Assembly (NCBI GenBank): GCA_020355145.1
Contig: CP070660.1
Coordinates: 1,350,740-1,359,642 of the forward strand
DNA: 8,903 bases
Direction: 5' to 3'
DNA from: Deltaproteobacteria bacterium
GTDB lineage: Bacteria; Desulfobacterota; DSM-4660; Desulfatiglandales; B25-G16
Shown here piece by piece: positions 1 to 5,435 of this stretch (position 1 is its first letter; the number at the start of each line of letters is the position of its first letter). The notes below the pieces were generated by a model. The model saw only the letters and a program-made list of their open reading frames with translations. It was not told where the DNA came from and made no database searches. A program made the translations under genes and the position numbers.

Positions 1-279
1 AATATAGACATCTACAGCAGCAAGCCCGGTATAAACCGGTACATCATTTAGATACGCCCTGCCTCCGCCGAGTTTTATCTTTGGTGTAGCATGTCCAATA
101 TTGAAATAGGCGCCAGAGGAACACATGGGACCAAAGGTACCGGTTGTAACCACATCTACCCTTTGAGCTGCCTTCTTTACTCCTTCCTTCTCGACAATGT
201 CAACAATCTCCTCGGCAGTCACCACTACTGCCTCTCCTTTTTTGATCCTTTCATTAATCTCCTTAATCGTCTTTGCCAT
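1..279 (-). CDS. COG1900/DUF39 homocysteine biosynthesis protein, N-terminal part (cut by window edge)
   Basis: The first 93 residues of a protein whose remainder lies left of the window. Residues 1-30 have the family's usual opening (MAKTIKEINERIKKG, then a VVVTAEE stretch). Residues 41-63 carry the signature VDVVTTGTFGPMCSSG followed by FNIGH, and LNDVPVYTGLAAVDVYI lies at the cut end. Cys53 in MCSSG matches the conserved cysteine thought to carry the persulfide. Characterised archaeal members make homocysteine from aspartate semialdehyde and a sulfur source together with a NIL-domain ferredoxin. The start is set by GGAGG at 287-291, 7 bases upstream of ATG. It is the last gene of the minus-strand series, and the stand-alone NIL protein at 1721-1960 is a possible partner. 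The family call is strong; the reaction is inferred from homologues. Confidence 0.9.
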   Translation of the reverse strand, partial: MAKTIKEINERIKKGEAVVVTAEEIVDIVEKEGVKKAAQRVDVVTTGTFGPMCSSGAYFNIGHATPKIKLGGGRAYLNDVPVYTGLAAVDVYI

Positions 280-286
280 TTTCCTA

Positions 287-291
287 CCTCC
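287..291 (-). promoter_or_regulatory. Ribosome binding site of the COG1900 gene
   Basis: GGAGG on the minus strand, 7 bases before the ATG at 279. It fixes this start and shows that translation is initiated independently of the decayed reading frames upstream. Confidence 0.7.
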
Positions 292-308
292 GGATTGACA
301 ATCATCTT

Positions 309-480
309 TTAGCTGAATCCCTCATCCAATATCTGCCCCTCAAGGGCATGGCCATAATCCATAGCATAGCTACCACCTGCCTTTCTAAAACCCTAAGTCC
401 GCTCGAACTTCCTTCAACAAAGCCCCAGATCCACTCTACTGCCCGAGGTCTCTTTTCGGTGTGTTTATATAATCACTCAT
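309..480 (-). pseudogene. Degenerate coding relic with an unidentified protein tail
   Basis: This gap has no intact gene. Its lower part, about 389 to 309, reads as a protein-like tail (GFRKAGGSYAMDYGHALEG, then QILDEGFS and TAA at 311-309). A neighbouring frame just upstream reads AVEWIWGFVEGSSSG. The two can be joined by a frameshift near 385-395, as expected for a decayed gene. A stop just before GFRK closes the tail's own frame. I do not recognise the family. The tail ends 29 bases before the COG1900 start, the spacing of an operon neighbour. It could also be chance open frame; support is only its protein-like composition. Confidence 0.35.
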
Positions 481-614
481 TTGGTAATGGTCAATATAAA
501 TCTGCTTCCATCCTCCCGTCCAAAACTCGGTTTTATCCCCCTGATCTTTAACTCTTGGGCCACACTCTTAAGGGAGTCGGCATCGCCTGATAAACACTTT
601 CTGGCTTGGGCCAT
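477..614 (-). pseudogene. Orphan C-terminal tail overlapping the cysteine desulfurase relic
   Basis: A 45-codon frame starting MAQARKCLSG and continuing SLKSVAQELKIRGIKPSFG, ending FILTITK with TGA at 479-477. Its first dozen codons overlap the cysteine desulfurase relic in another frame and are probably not its own. From about GDADSLKS onward it looks like a genuine alpha/beta C-terminus. The desulfurase similarity stops at about 581, close to where this tail begins. That suggests a deletion junction joining the front of one gene to the back of another. There is no recognisable ribosome site. I cannot name the parent family. Confidence 0.4.
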
Positions 615-643
615 GATGTTGCTGCATTATCCAGGTAGATCAT
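548..643 (-). pseudogene. Truncated cysteine desulfurase (TIGR01977/SufS-like), N-terminus only
   Basis: The frame opens MIYLDNAATSWPKPE then SVYQAM, the start of class-V aminotransferase-fold cysteine desulfurases of the TIGR01977 type (YLDNAAT plus WPKP). Similarity stops after about 21 codons (643-581); ten unrelated codons and a stop follow. The PLP lysine, active-site cysteine and more than 90% of the usual roughly 380 residues are absent, so it cannot be an enzyme. The ATG lies 10 bases after the stop of the E1-like gene at 654-1664, so an intact ancestor was probably co-transcribed with it. That pairing would have made sense as sulfur source plus carrier activation. The longer open frame reaching up to 883 is only antisense-like reading inside the E1 gene. 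Confidence 0.72.
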
Positions 644-653
644 ATTATTGCCT

Positions 654-1664
654 TTATGTTCCGATATATTTGGCATAAAGTGCTCGTGCCAACGATTCCT
701 CGTTGGTGTTCTTAATAATTGCCCGGGCGTCGGGGAAGACAACCATTTCATAATCGTCCACTGTAAACCGCAGCATAAACTGGTTGTAGGTAGCCTGTCC
801 CACGTGCTTGAGCCGCGCTGCCAACCCCTCCAGGGAGATGGTTCTTGCCTCAGGGTTGAGGACCTGCACAGCATCCTGACCACAGAGGGAAGTGGCCCTC
901 AACCCATAATCGCCCTCTAAAAACTCGTATTTGCCCTGGCAGGCTGGGCAGTCTTTATTAACGCTGATCTTTGTGCGGTCAAAGGTCCCCTTCCACACAT
1001 CGATAACTATGAGATCCCGGTTGATTTCCTCGGCTCTAACCAGTATCTTCATGGCTTCCACGGACTGGAGAGAAGCGATGATGAACGGGGCAGGGCTAAT
1101 TACCCCTGCTGTGTCACAGGTATGGATTGTTCCCCTGCCGGGCGGATTGGTTATCAAGCACCGAAAGCAGGGAGTTTCACCTGGAAATATGCTCATGGTC
1201 ATTCCTATCGAGGAGATAGCCCCACCGTAAATCCACGGGATCTTATGCCTTAAGGAGACATCATTGATAAGATAGCGCGTTTCAAAATTATCCAATCCGT
1301 CGAGGATTATATGGGCATCATGGATAAATCTTTCAATATTCGTAAAGTTCACATCTGCCACTATTCCTTCGATGTCAACCGAGGAGTTCACCTTCCTCAG
1401 ATGACGCTCCGCAGCTATTGCCTTGGGCAATTGGTTCCTTATATCATCTTCATTGAAAAGGACTTGGCGCTGCAGGTTGTGGTACTCTATAAAGTCCCTA
1501 TCTATGATCCTGATCTTGCCTACCCCTGCACGCACCAGGGAGGTAGCAATAATTGTTCCCAGTGCTCCACAGCCAAAGATTACCACACAACTATTGCCCA
1601 GTTTCCTTTGCCCTTCTTCTCCTATATCAGTGAAGAGGGTTTGCCTTGAATACCTGTCAATCAT
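654..1664 (-). CDS. ThiF/HesA-family E1-like adenylyltransferase with C-terminal extension
   Basis: 336 residues. Residues 1-245 form a ThiF/MoeB-type Rossmann domain: RYSRQ at 4-8, nucleotide loop GCGALG at 31-36, LQRQ at 64-67 and LDGLDNFETR at 121-130. A structural zinc site uses C166 and C169 (CFRC) with C239 and C242 (CPAC). The catalytic cysteine is probably C183 in HTCDTAG. Residues about 250-336 form an extra domain (SLCGQDAVQ at 259-267, VVFPDARAIIKNT near 308-320, ARALYAKYIG at the end) seen in a subset of bacterial E1-like proteins. That tail has its own cysteine, C261, which could relay sulfur. The role would be to adenylate the C-terminal glycine of a ThiS/MoaD-like carrier; which carrier it serves is unknown. 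It follows the NIL gene after 56 bases and precedes the desulfurase relic. Confidence 0.9.
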   Translation of the reverse strand: MIDRYSRQTLFTDIGEEGQRKLGNSCVVIFGCGALGTIIATSLVRAGVGKIRIIDRDFIEYHNLQRQVLFNEDDIRNQLPKAIAAERHLRKVNSSVDIEGIVADVNFTNIERFIHDAHIILDGLDNFETRYLINDVSLRHKIPWIYGGAISSIGMTMSIFPGETPCFRCLITNPPGRGTIHTCDTAGVISPAPFIIASLQSVEAMKILVRAEEINRDLIVIDVWKGTFDRTKISVNKDCPACQGKYEFLEGDYGLRATSLCGQDAVQVLNPEARTISLEGLAARLKHVGQATYNQFMLRFTVDDYEMVVFPDARAIIKNTNEESLARALYAKYIGT

Positions 1665-1689
1665 ATAGAGGGCCTTCCTCCTTCTACGC

Positions 1690-1711
1690 CCGGGTCAAGT
1701 CATAAACCCGG
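1690..1711 (-). promoter_or_regulatory. Small hairpin in the gap before the second E1 gene
   Basis: The 56-base gap between the NIL stop and the E1 start contains CCGGGT, ten bases, then ACCCGG. No T-run follows, so it is not a classical terminator. GGAGG comes shortly downstream. It may modulate read-through or translation, or be chance. Confidence 0.28.
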
Positions 1712-1720
1712 TGTAATTGA

Positions 1721-1960
1721 TCACTCTATAATATCACCAACTATAGGCTCGACCTTCACCCCTAATTTAGTTAGATATTCGATCCCTTCCTCAATACGCT
1801 CGTCTTGTCCCTCCAGCTCTAAGATCAACTCCCCCACAGTCCCTGTAACATTAGCCCGACGAATGTTTGGTATTACATCAAACTGCTTGGCCATGCGGAA
1901 GGTGACCGGTTCCTTGATTAATTCTTGAGGGAAGATTAACTTTACCATCTTTTTCGTCAT
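1721..1960 (-). CDS. Stand-alone NIL domain protein
   Basis: 79 residues, essentially one NIL domain (PF09383), the ACT-like fold named after a domain C-terminal in methionine ABC-transporter ATPases. Visible features are the opening KKMVKLIFPQELIKEPVTF, the strand NIRRANVTGTVGELILELEG, and a last helix-strand EEGIEYLTKLGVKVEPI. Stand-alone and ferredoxin-fused NIL proteins accompany COG1900 homocysteine-synthesis proteins in anaerobes, which fits the COG1900 gene at the left edge. No cysteines are present, so it carries no Fe-S cluster and is not a persulfide carrier. An upstream ATG at 1987 would add nine residues, but GAGGAGG centred near 1970 sits properly in front of 1960, so I chose that start. 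A binding or regulatory role is inferred. Confidence 0.85.
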   Translation of the reverse strand: MTKKMVKLIFPQELIKEPVTFRMAKQFDVIPNIRRANVTGTVGELILELEGQDERIEEGIEYLTKLGVKVEPIVGDIIE

Positions 1961-1966
1961 CTTTAT

Positions 1967-1974
1967 TCCTCCTC
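1967..1974 (-). promoter_or_regulatory. Ribosome binding site deciding the NIL start
   Basis: AGGAGGAA on the minus strand before the ATG at 1960. It lies inside the longer open frame that begins at 1987 and so argues for the shorter protein. Confidence 0.65.
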
Positions 1975-2004
1975 TAATAGGGCCCATCTCTGACAGGGGG
2001 CAAA

Positions 2005-2829
2005 TTAATCCACACTAAGTGTCTGGCTTGACCTCACATGACAGAATTCTTCGTAATCTATAAGTTCAGTTACAGTTGGTCTTTCTCCGCAGAGCTGACA
2101 TTTTGGGTCTTTAGGGACTTTTACCTGTCGAAAAGAGGGATCCAATGCGTTAAAAATCAGGAGTTTCCCTGTCAATAGATCTCCTATCCCTAAGATATAT
2201 TTTAATACCTCATTTGCTTGAATTGTGCCGATTAAACCAGCAACTGCCCCCAAGATTCCCGCCTCTTGACAACTTGGCACAAGCCCTGGAGGTGGAGGTT
2301 CTGGAAATAGGCATCTATAACAGGCACTTTTGCCCGGCAAGATTGTTATCGCCTGTCCATCAAACTTAAGTATCCCGCCATGTGATAATGGCTTTTCAGA
2401 CAAAACACAGGCATCATTTACTAGATATCTTGTAGGGAAGTTATCACTGCCGTCCAGGATAATATCGTAATCCTTGATAACATCTAAGATATTTTCCGAA
2501 GTAAGCCTTAGTCTATGAGCAATAACCTCCACATCTGGGTTTATATTATTCAATCTTTCCTTTGCCGACAGGACCTTTGCATTCCCTACATCACTTGTAG
2601 CATGCAAGATCTGCCTTTGCAAATTATTAAGCTCGACTACATCTGAGTCTACAATGCCGATTTTTCCTATTCCTGCGGAGGCTAGATACAGTCCAGCTGG
2701 AGACCCCAGGCCACCTGCCCCTATTATTAAGACCTTGGCATTTAGGAGTTTTTCCTGGCCTTTTCCGCCCACATTGGGCAATAGAATCTGCCTTGAGTAC
2801 CTTTCAATCTGATCCTCTCGCAGTTTCAT
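2005..2829 (-). CDS. MoeB/ThiF/HesA-type adenylyltransferase for the sulfur carrier
   Basis: 274 residues, the usual length for MoeB/ThiF. The domain starts with ERYSRQILLPNVG at 9-21. The ATP loop is GAGGLGS (37-43), followed by DSDVVELNNLQRQ (61-73) and LDGSDNFPTRY (125-135). Zinc ligands are C170/C173 (CYRC) and C244/C247 (CQLC). The conserved catalytic cysteine is C187 in PSCQEAGILG. It should adenylate the C-terminal glycine of the MoaD-like carrier encoded immediately upstream and support thiocarboxylate formation. Its ATG overlaps the carrier stop as ATGA (2829-2826), so the two are translationally coupled and this is the most likely cognate E1. Residues after about 250 are a short non-conserved tail; no rhodanese domain is present, so sulfur must come from another protein or from sulfide. 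Confidence 0.93.
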   Translation of the reverse strand: MKLREDQIERYSRQILLPNVGGKGQEKLLNAKVLIIGAGGLGSPAGLYLASAGIGKIGIVDSDVVELNNLQRQILHATSDVGNAKVLSAKERLNNINPDVEVIAHRLRLTSENILDVIKDYDIILDGSDNFPTRYLVNDACVLSEKPLSHGGILKFDGQAITILPGKSACYRCLFPEPPPPGLVPSCQEAGILGAVAGLIGTIQANEVLKYILGIGDLLTGKLLIFNALDPSFRQVKVPKDPKCQLCGERPTVTELIDYEEFCHVRSSQTLSVD

Positions 2830-3107
2830 TGCCTGCCTCCCGCTATGGCTGGAATCATCGAAACCTCATCACCATCTTTAAGAGGTGTTGTATCATCCTG
2901 TAAGAATCGCACATCTTCTTCATTTACATAGATATTCATAAATCTGCGGATTTCTCCTGTCTCATCACAGATCCTTTCCTTGATACCGGGAAAATTCTTC
3001 TCTAGGTCTTCGATCAACTCCTTTATATTTGCACCGTTTGCCTTAACTTCTGCTTGATTTTGGGTTAGCCTTTGAAGTGGCGTAGGAACCCTAACTGTTA
3101 TTGACAT
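2826..3107 (-). CDS. MoaD/ThiS-like sulfur carrier protein with a C-terminal extension (GGRQ)
   Basis: 93 residues with a ubiquitin-like beta-grasp pattern. TVRVPTPLQRLT is the first hairpin, NIKELIEDLEKNFPGIKERI the central helix, and IYVNEEDVRF and LKDGDEVSMIPAIAGG the last strands. The terminal diglycine is G90-G91, but the protein does not end there: Arg92 and Gln93 follow. E1 enzymes need a free C-terminal glycine, so the precursor should need trimming; the JAMM protease at 5035-5433 is the obvious candidate. The length and the long helix insertion resemble the CysO/MoaD branch more than the 66-residue ThiS. AGGAGG for this gene lies within the last codons of the upstream threonine-synthase-like gene, and the stop overlaps the E1 start. 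Likely a donor for amino-acid sulfuration rather than molybdopterin, as no MoaE or MoaC is nearby. Confidence 0.92.
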   Translation of the reverse strand: MSITVRVPTPLQRLTQNQAEVKANGANIKELIEDLEKNFPGIKERICDETGEIRRFMNIYVNEEDVRFLQDDTTPLKDGDEVSMIPAIAGGRQ

Positions 3108-3109
3108 TT

Positions 3110-4348
3110 TTACATCCTCCTTTCCCTTCCTATATTCTCTTCGAATGAGGCGATATTAGGGTTAATTTTTATGGGTTTGCCTATCTTTTCAGTAACTGCT
3201 TCTTGAGTTTTCAGGCCATTGCCTGTTATACAGATAAGGATAGATTCATCCTTGGGAATTCTACCTTGTTCAATGAGTTTCTTAGTTACCCCTAAGGTAA
3301 CCCCTCCTGCGGTTTCGGTAAATATCCCCTGGGTAGCAGCCAAAAGTTTCATTGCCTCCACGATTTCATCATCGGATACATCTTCAGCCCAGCCACCAGA
3401 CTCTTTTACAGTCCTAAAGGCATATATCCCATCCGCGGGATTTCCTATAGCTAGTGATCTTGCAATGGTGTTGGGTTTGACTGGCCTTATAATATCGGAG
3501 TTTTCCTTTATCCCAGTCACTATAGGCGCACAACCAGTAGCCTGAGCTGCGTAAATCTTGGTGTCAATCCTATCAATCAATTCCAGGTTCTGAAGCTCTT
3601 TCAGGCCCTTCCAGATCTTGGTTATAAGAGAACCTCCTGCACATGGAACGATAATATTCCTTGGCGCCTTCCAGCCTAATTGTTCGGCGATCTCATACCC
3701 AAATGTCTTTGAGCCTTCGGCATAGTAAGGCCTGATATTTATATTGACGAATGCCCATTTATGTCTTTTGGCAATCTCAGAACATAGCCTATTTACCTGG
3801 TCGTAATTACCCTCTACAGCAACTAAGATCGGATTAAATATAAGGGTACCGACTATTTTACCGAGCTCAAGGTCAGCGGGTATAAAGATGTATCTTTTCA
3901 AATTCGCTATTGCTGCTTGAGCCGCTACTGAATTAGCTAAATTCCCAGTAGATGCACATGCTACCGTATCAAAACCAAATTCCTTTGCCTTAGATAAGGC
4001 CACAGCAACAACTCTATCCTTAAATGAGAGCGTAGGATGATTTACAGAATCATCTTTAATATACAACTCCTTTACCCCCAGAGCCTTTTCCAGATTCACT
4101 GCCCTTATTAAGGGCGTAAATCCTGACTCCAAACCAACTGTAGGCTCTCCATCTAATGGCAGAAGTTCCCTATAACGCCAGAGGTTCTTGGCCCTATATT
4201 CTATCACCTCTTTATTCAGCTTCTCCTTTATCCCTTCATAGTCATAATCTACCTCTAGCGGCCCAAAACAGTATTCACAGACGTACAAGGATTCCTTTGG
4301 ATATCCCCTACCGCATTCCCTGCATCTTAATCCCTTCACATAACCCAT
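3110..4348 (-). CDS. Threonine-synthase-like PLP enzyme, possible thiocarboxylate-dependent sulfhydrylase
   Basis: 412 residues, fold type II PLP enzyme related to ThrC. An N-terminal zinc-ribbon-like segment has C9/C12 (CREC) and C24/C27 (CEYC). The substrate loop ESGFTPL is at 74-80. The PLP lysine is K110 in TLSFKDR. The asparagine loop is STGNLANS (133-140). The phosphate loop is CAGGSL, and a late ITGNGLK motif is also present. STGNLANS and TLSFKDRV differ from the common STGNTxAS and TGSFKDRG of textbook threonine synthase and mark a divergent ThrC branch. The gene lies between a TusA-like gene (9 bases away) and the MoaD-like gene (2 bases away), with no hom or thrB nearby. That context suggests, without proof, that it uses a sulfur-carrier thiocarboxylate on O-phosphohomoserine, making homocysteine, or on a similar substrate. 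Plain threonine synthase remains possible. Confidence 0.85.
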   Translation of the reverse strand: MGYVKGLRCRECGRGYPKESLYVCEYCFGPLEVDYDYEGIKEKLNKEVIEYRAKNLWRYRELLPLDGEPTVGLESGFTPLIRAVNLEKALGVKELYIKDDSVNHPTLSFKDRVVAVALSKAKEFGFDTVACASTGNLANSVAAQAAIANLKRYIFIPADLELGKIVGTLIFNPILVAVEGNYDQVNRLCSEIAKRHKWAFVNINIRPYYAEGSKTFGYEIAEQLGWKAPRNIIVPCAGGSLITKIWKGLKELQNLELIDRIDTKIYAAQATGCAPIVTGIKENSDIIRPVKPNTIARSLAIGNPADGIYAFRTVKESGGWAEDVSDDEIVEAMKLLAATQGIFTETAGGVTLGVTKKLIEQGRIPKDESILICITGNGLKTQEAVTEKIGKPIKINPNIASFEENIGRERRM

Positions 4349-4357
4349 GCAATTACC

Positions 4358-4594
4358 TCATACCTTCTTAATTAATAGTCTCCACTTATTGCCTATCTTC
4401 TCCACCTTTAGAATCGGAGGTCCCTTTTCTTTTCCTGCCCGAGGGACATCTCTAATGGGCTCACCGTTATCTAAGATTGCCTCTAAGATTTGCCCCTGTT
4501 TCATCTCCTCGAGTTTAAGCTTTGTCTTAACAAAGTTATTTGGGCAAATAACTCCGGATAAATCGATCCTTTCATCAATTCTTGCCTCATCCAT
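4358..4594 (-). CDS. TusA-like sulfur carrier (CPNNF motif)
   Basis: 78 residues. After IDLSGVICPNNFVKTKLKL comes EEMKQGQILEAIL, DVPRAGKEKG and a final strand KWRLLIKK: the TusA two-layer alpha/beta fold. The persulfide cysteine is C17; TusA's classical CPxP is CPNN here. TusA proteins accept sulfane sulfur and hand it on; this copy, just upstream of the ThrC-like/MoaD/E1 genes, could feed the carrier. An ATG at 4636 gives a longer frame, but it overlaps the sulfite-reductase-like fragment. AAAGGG before the tandem ATG-ATG at 4597/4594 makes the short start more likely (4594 gives the better spacing). The stop is followed after 9 bases by the ThrC-like start. Confidence 0.85.
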   Translation of the reverse strand: MDEARIDERIDLSGVICPNNFVKTKLKLEEMKQGQILEAILDNGEPIRDVPRAGKEKGPPILKVEKIGNKWRLLIKKV

Positions 4595-4604
4595 CATAAT
4601 CCCT

Positions 4605-4757
4605 TTAATCGCAGTAACTGTTAATGAAATATTCAAGACCTAAATGCTCAAGCGTATCTCCAAAGCGTTCTCCTTTTCTTCCTTCTTTTTTGTAAAACTC
4701 AAAGGCCTGCTCTCCCTCCTCAATCTCCTCCCTTTTTCCATTCAGGTAGATTATCAT
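4605..4757 (-). pseudogene. Probable C-terminal fragment of a siroheme sulfite/nitrite reductase
   Basis: The open frame ends with FYKKEGRKGERF then GDTLEHLGLEYFINSY before TAA. This resembles the C-terminal helix pair of siroheme-containing sulfite/nitrite reductases, where an EFYKENG-type helix is followed by GERFGDxIDRxGxE. Only about 50 residues remain. The siroheme/4Fe-4S cysteines and the body of the enzyme are missing. Upstream, the same frame runs without a break through the three-hairpin element (open up to 4886 and beyond), so the apparent longer protein is a hybrid of element and fragment, not a real N-terminus. The proposed ATG at 4757 has no good ribosome site. It could instead be an unrelated small protein; identification rests on one short motif. 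Confidence 0.45.
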
Positions 4758-4815
4758 AGCTGCCCTAATTACCCCTTGAGAAAAGGCAGAGCGTAATGCC
4801 TTTCTCCCCTTTAGA

Positions 4816-4923
4816 AGTAAATGACCCCGTCTTGTAAGACGGGGCTTTTGAGGAAAGTAGGGGGATTGCATCCCCCTTACGTACACACCGTATTCATACC
4901 CGCCATAAATGGCGGGGTATTCT
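4816..4923 (-). mobile_element. IS200/IS605-like end or palindromic MITE with three tandem hairpins
   Basis: Three strong palindromes follow one another within 96 bases. On the plus strand these are 4825-4844 (CCCCGTC...GACGGGG), 4859-4877 (AGGGGGAT, 3-base loop, ATCCCCCT) and 4896-4920 (ATACCCGCCAT, 2 bases, ATGGCGGGGTAT with one bulge). Subterminal hairpins and missing inverted terminal repeats are typical of IS200/IS605 elements, their TnpB 3' ends (which double as omega-RNA scaffold) and derived MITEs. No tnpA or tnpB remains. It sits exactly between a broken HemA-like start and a broken reductase-like end, as expected for an insertion followed by deletion. Read on the minus strand, the order ends with the GACGGGGTCATTTAC side, but the orientation and exact ends are my guess. 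The alternative is a stack of terminator-like hairpins. Confidence 0.5.
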
Positions 4924-5029
4924 ACGGAATTTTCATAAGATAGCCTCTTTAAGCCCCTTTTTAGAGTTTAGAGAGCAGGCCCTTCTCTTATCTAATTGGA
5001 CTATATTTATGGCTTGTGCCAATTATCAT
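4921..5029 (-). pseudogene. hemA: Probable relic of glutamyl-tRNA reductase N-terminus
   Basis: Eight bases after the JAMM stop the sequence reads MIIGTSHKYSPIR and stops. This matches the HemA opening (IVVGLSHKTAPVEIRE pattern). A shifted frame then reads IREGPAL, stop, TLKRGLKRLSYENSVE, resembling the next HemA helix. Similarity stops where the hairpin element begins. The catalytic STCNR segment and everything after it are absent. HemA supplies the precursor of siroheme, so a location beside a sulfite-reductase-like fragment would be coherent. Frameshift plus internal stop mean it is non-functional. The match is short and could be coincidence. Confidence 0.45.
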
Positions 5030-5034
5030 AAAAA

Positions 5035-5433
5035 TCACTCTATCTTCACTCTCTCCTCACTAACCTCCCCTTGAATAATCCTAAATGACCTTATACTTGG
5101 ATTGGCTTTATCCTTTATTGAGATAATTACATAGGAGGCCTCGGGATAAAAGGCCAGCTCCACATCACGCGGTGAAGGGTAGGCCTCTGTTTCCGGATGT
5201 GAATGGTATATTCCTACCATTTTCATCCCCAGATCCCTTATCTCCTTTATCACCTTAAGTTGTTCACTTGGATCCATAAAGAATGTCTTTGCGCTTTTAT
5301 CCCTGTTAGTCATCTGGTAAACCATCTCAACCTTTCTATCTTTACCTGCTAGCATCCCGCATGCCTCATTAGGACATTCTCTCTCTGAATGCTCAGCTAA
5401 CTCTTTAGCATTTTCTTTACTTAAATACAGCAT
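5035..5433 (-). CDS. JAMM/Mov34 metalloprotease of the Mec+/HcyD type
   Basis: 132 residues, a compact single-domain bacterial JAMM protein. The zinc motif is complete: E23 in PNEACG, then H77-S-H79-P, S87 and D90 in PSPRD, i.e. HSHP-x6-SxxD as in Mec+ and QbsD. Relatives cleave next to the diglycine of ubiquitin-like sulfur carriers, either removing a C-terminal extension to activate the carrier or releasing an amino acid formed on it. The carrier at 2826-3107 ends GGRQ, a direct candidate substrate. GAGGT precedes the ATG by 4 bases and overlaps the stop of the orphan tail upstream. It is separated from the carrier by the hairpin element and broken genes, so the ancestral operon was probably more compact or ordered differently. 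Confidence 0.92.
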   Translation of the reverse strand: MLYLSKENAKELAEHSERECPNEACGMLAGKDRKVEMVYQMTNRDKSAKTFFMDPSEQLKVIKEIRDLGMKMVGIYHSHPETEAYPSPRDVELAFYPEASYVIISIKDKANPSIRSFRIIQGEVSEERVKIE

Positions 5434-5435
5434 AT

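Noticed and set aside
644..883. Upper part of the minus-strand open frame that ends at 548
   Set aside because: It is an out-of-frame reading of the E1 gene; only the last codons, from the ATG at 643, are meaningful.
931..1230. Plus-strand open frame, with others at 1311-1668, 3219-3545 and 5672-5917
   Set aside because: All are antisense to well-supported genes, with low-likelihood composition and no ribosome sites.
2826..3107. Molybdopterin synthase small subunit
   Set aside because: No moaE, moaC or moaA is visible and the GGRQ ending does not fit a mature MoaD; context favours an amino-acid sulfur carrier.
3110..4348. Plain threonine biosynthesis operon
   Set aside because: No hom or thrB is near, the enzyme belongs to a divergent branch by motif, and all close neighbours are sulfur-transfer genes; plain ThrC activity cannot be excluded.
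4825..4850. Plus-strand intrinsic terminator (hairpin followed by CTTTTG)
   Set aside because: There is no plus-strand gene to terminate, and the hairpin is one of three similar stems, which fits a mobile-element end better.
4758..4886. N-terminal extension of the reductase-like fragment reading through the hairpins
   Set aside because: The frame simply happens to be open across palindromic element sequence; its residues show no domain and it continues without a start beyond 4886.
4816..4923. CRISPR array or tandem repeat
   Set aside because: The three palindromes have different sequences and no spacer periodicity.
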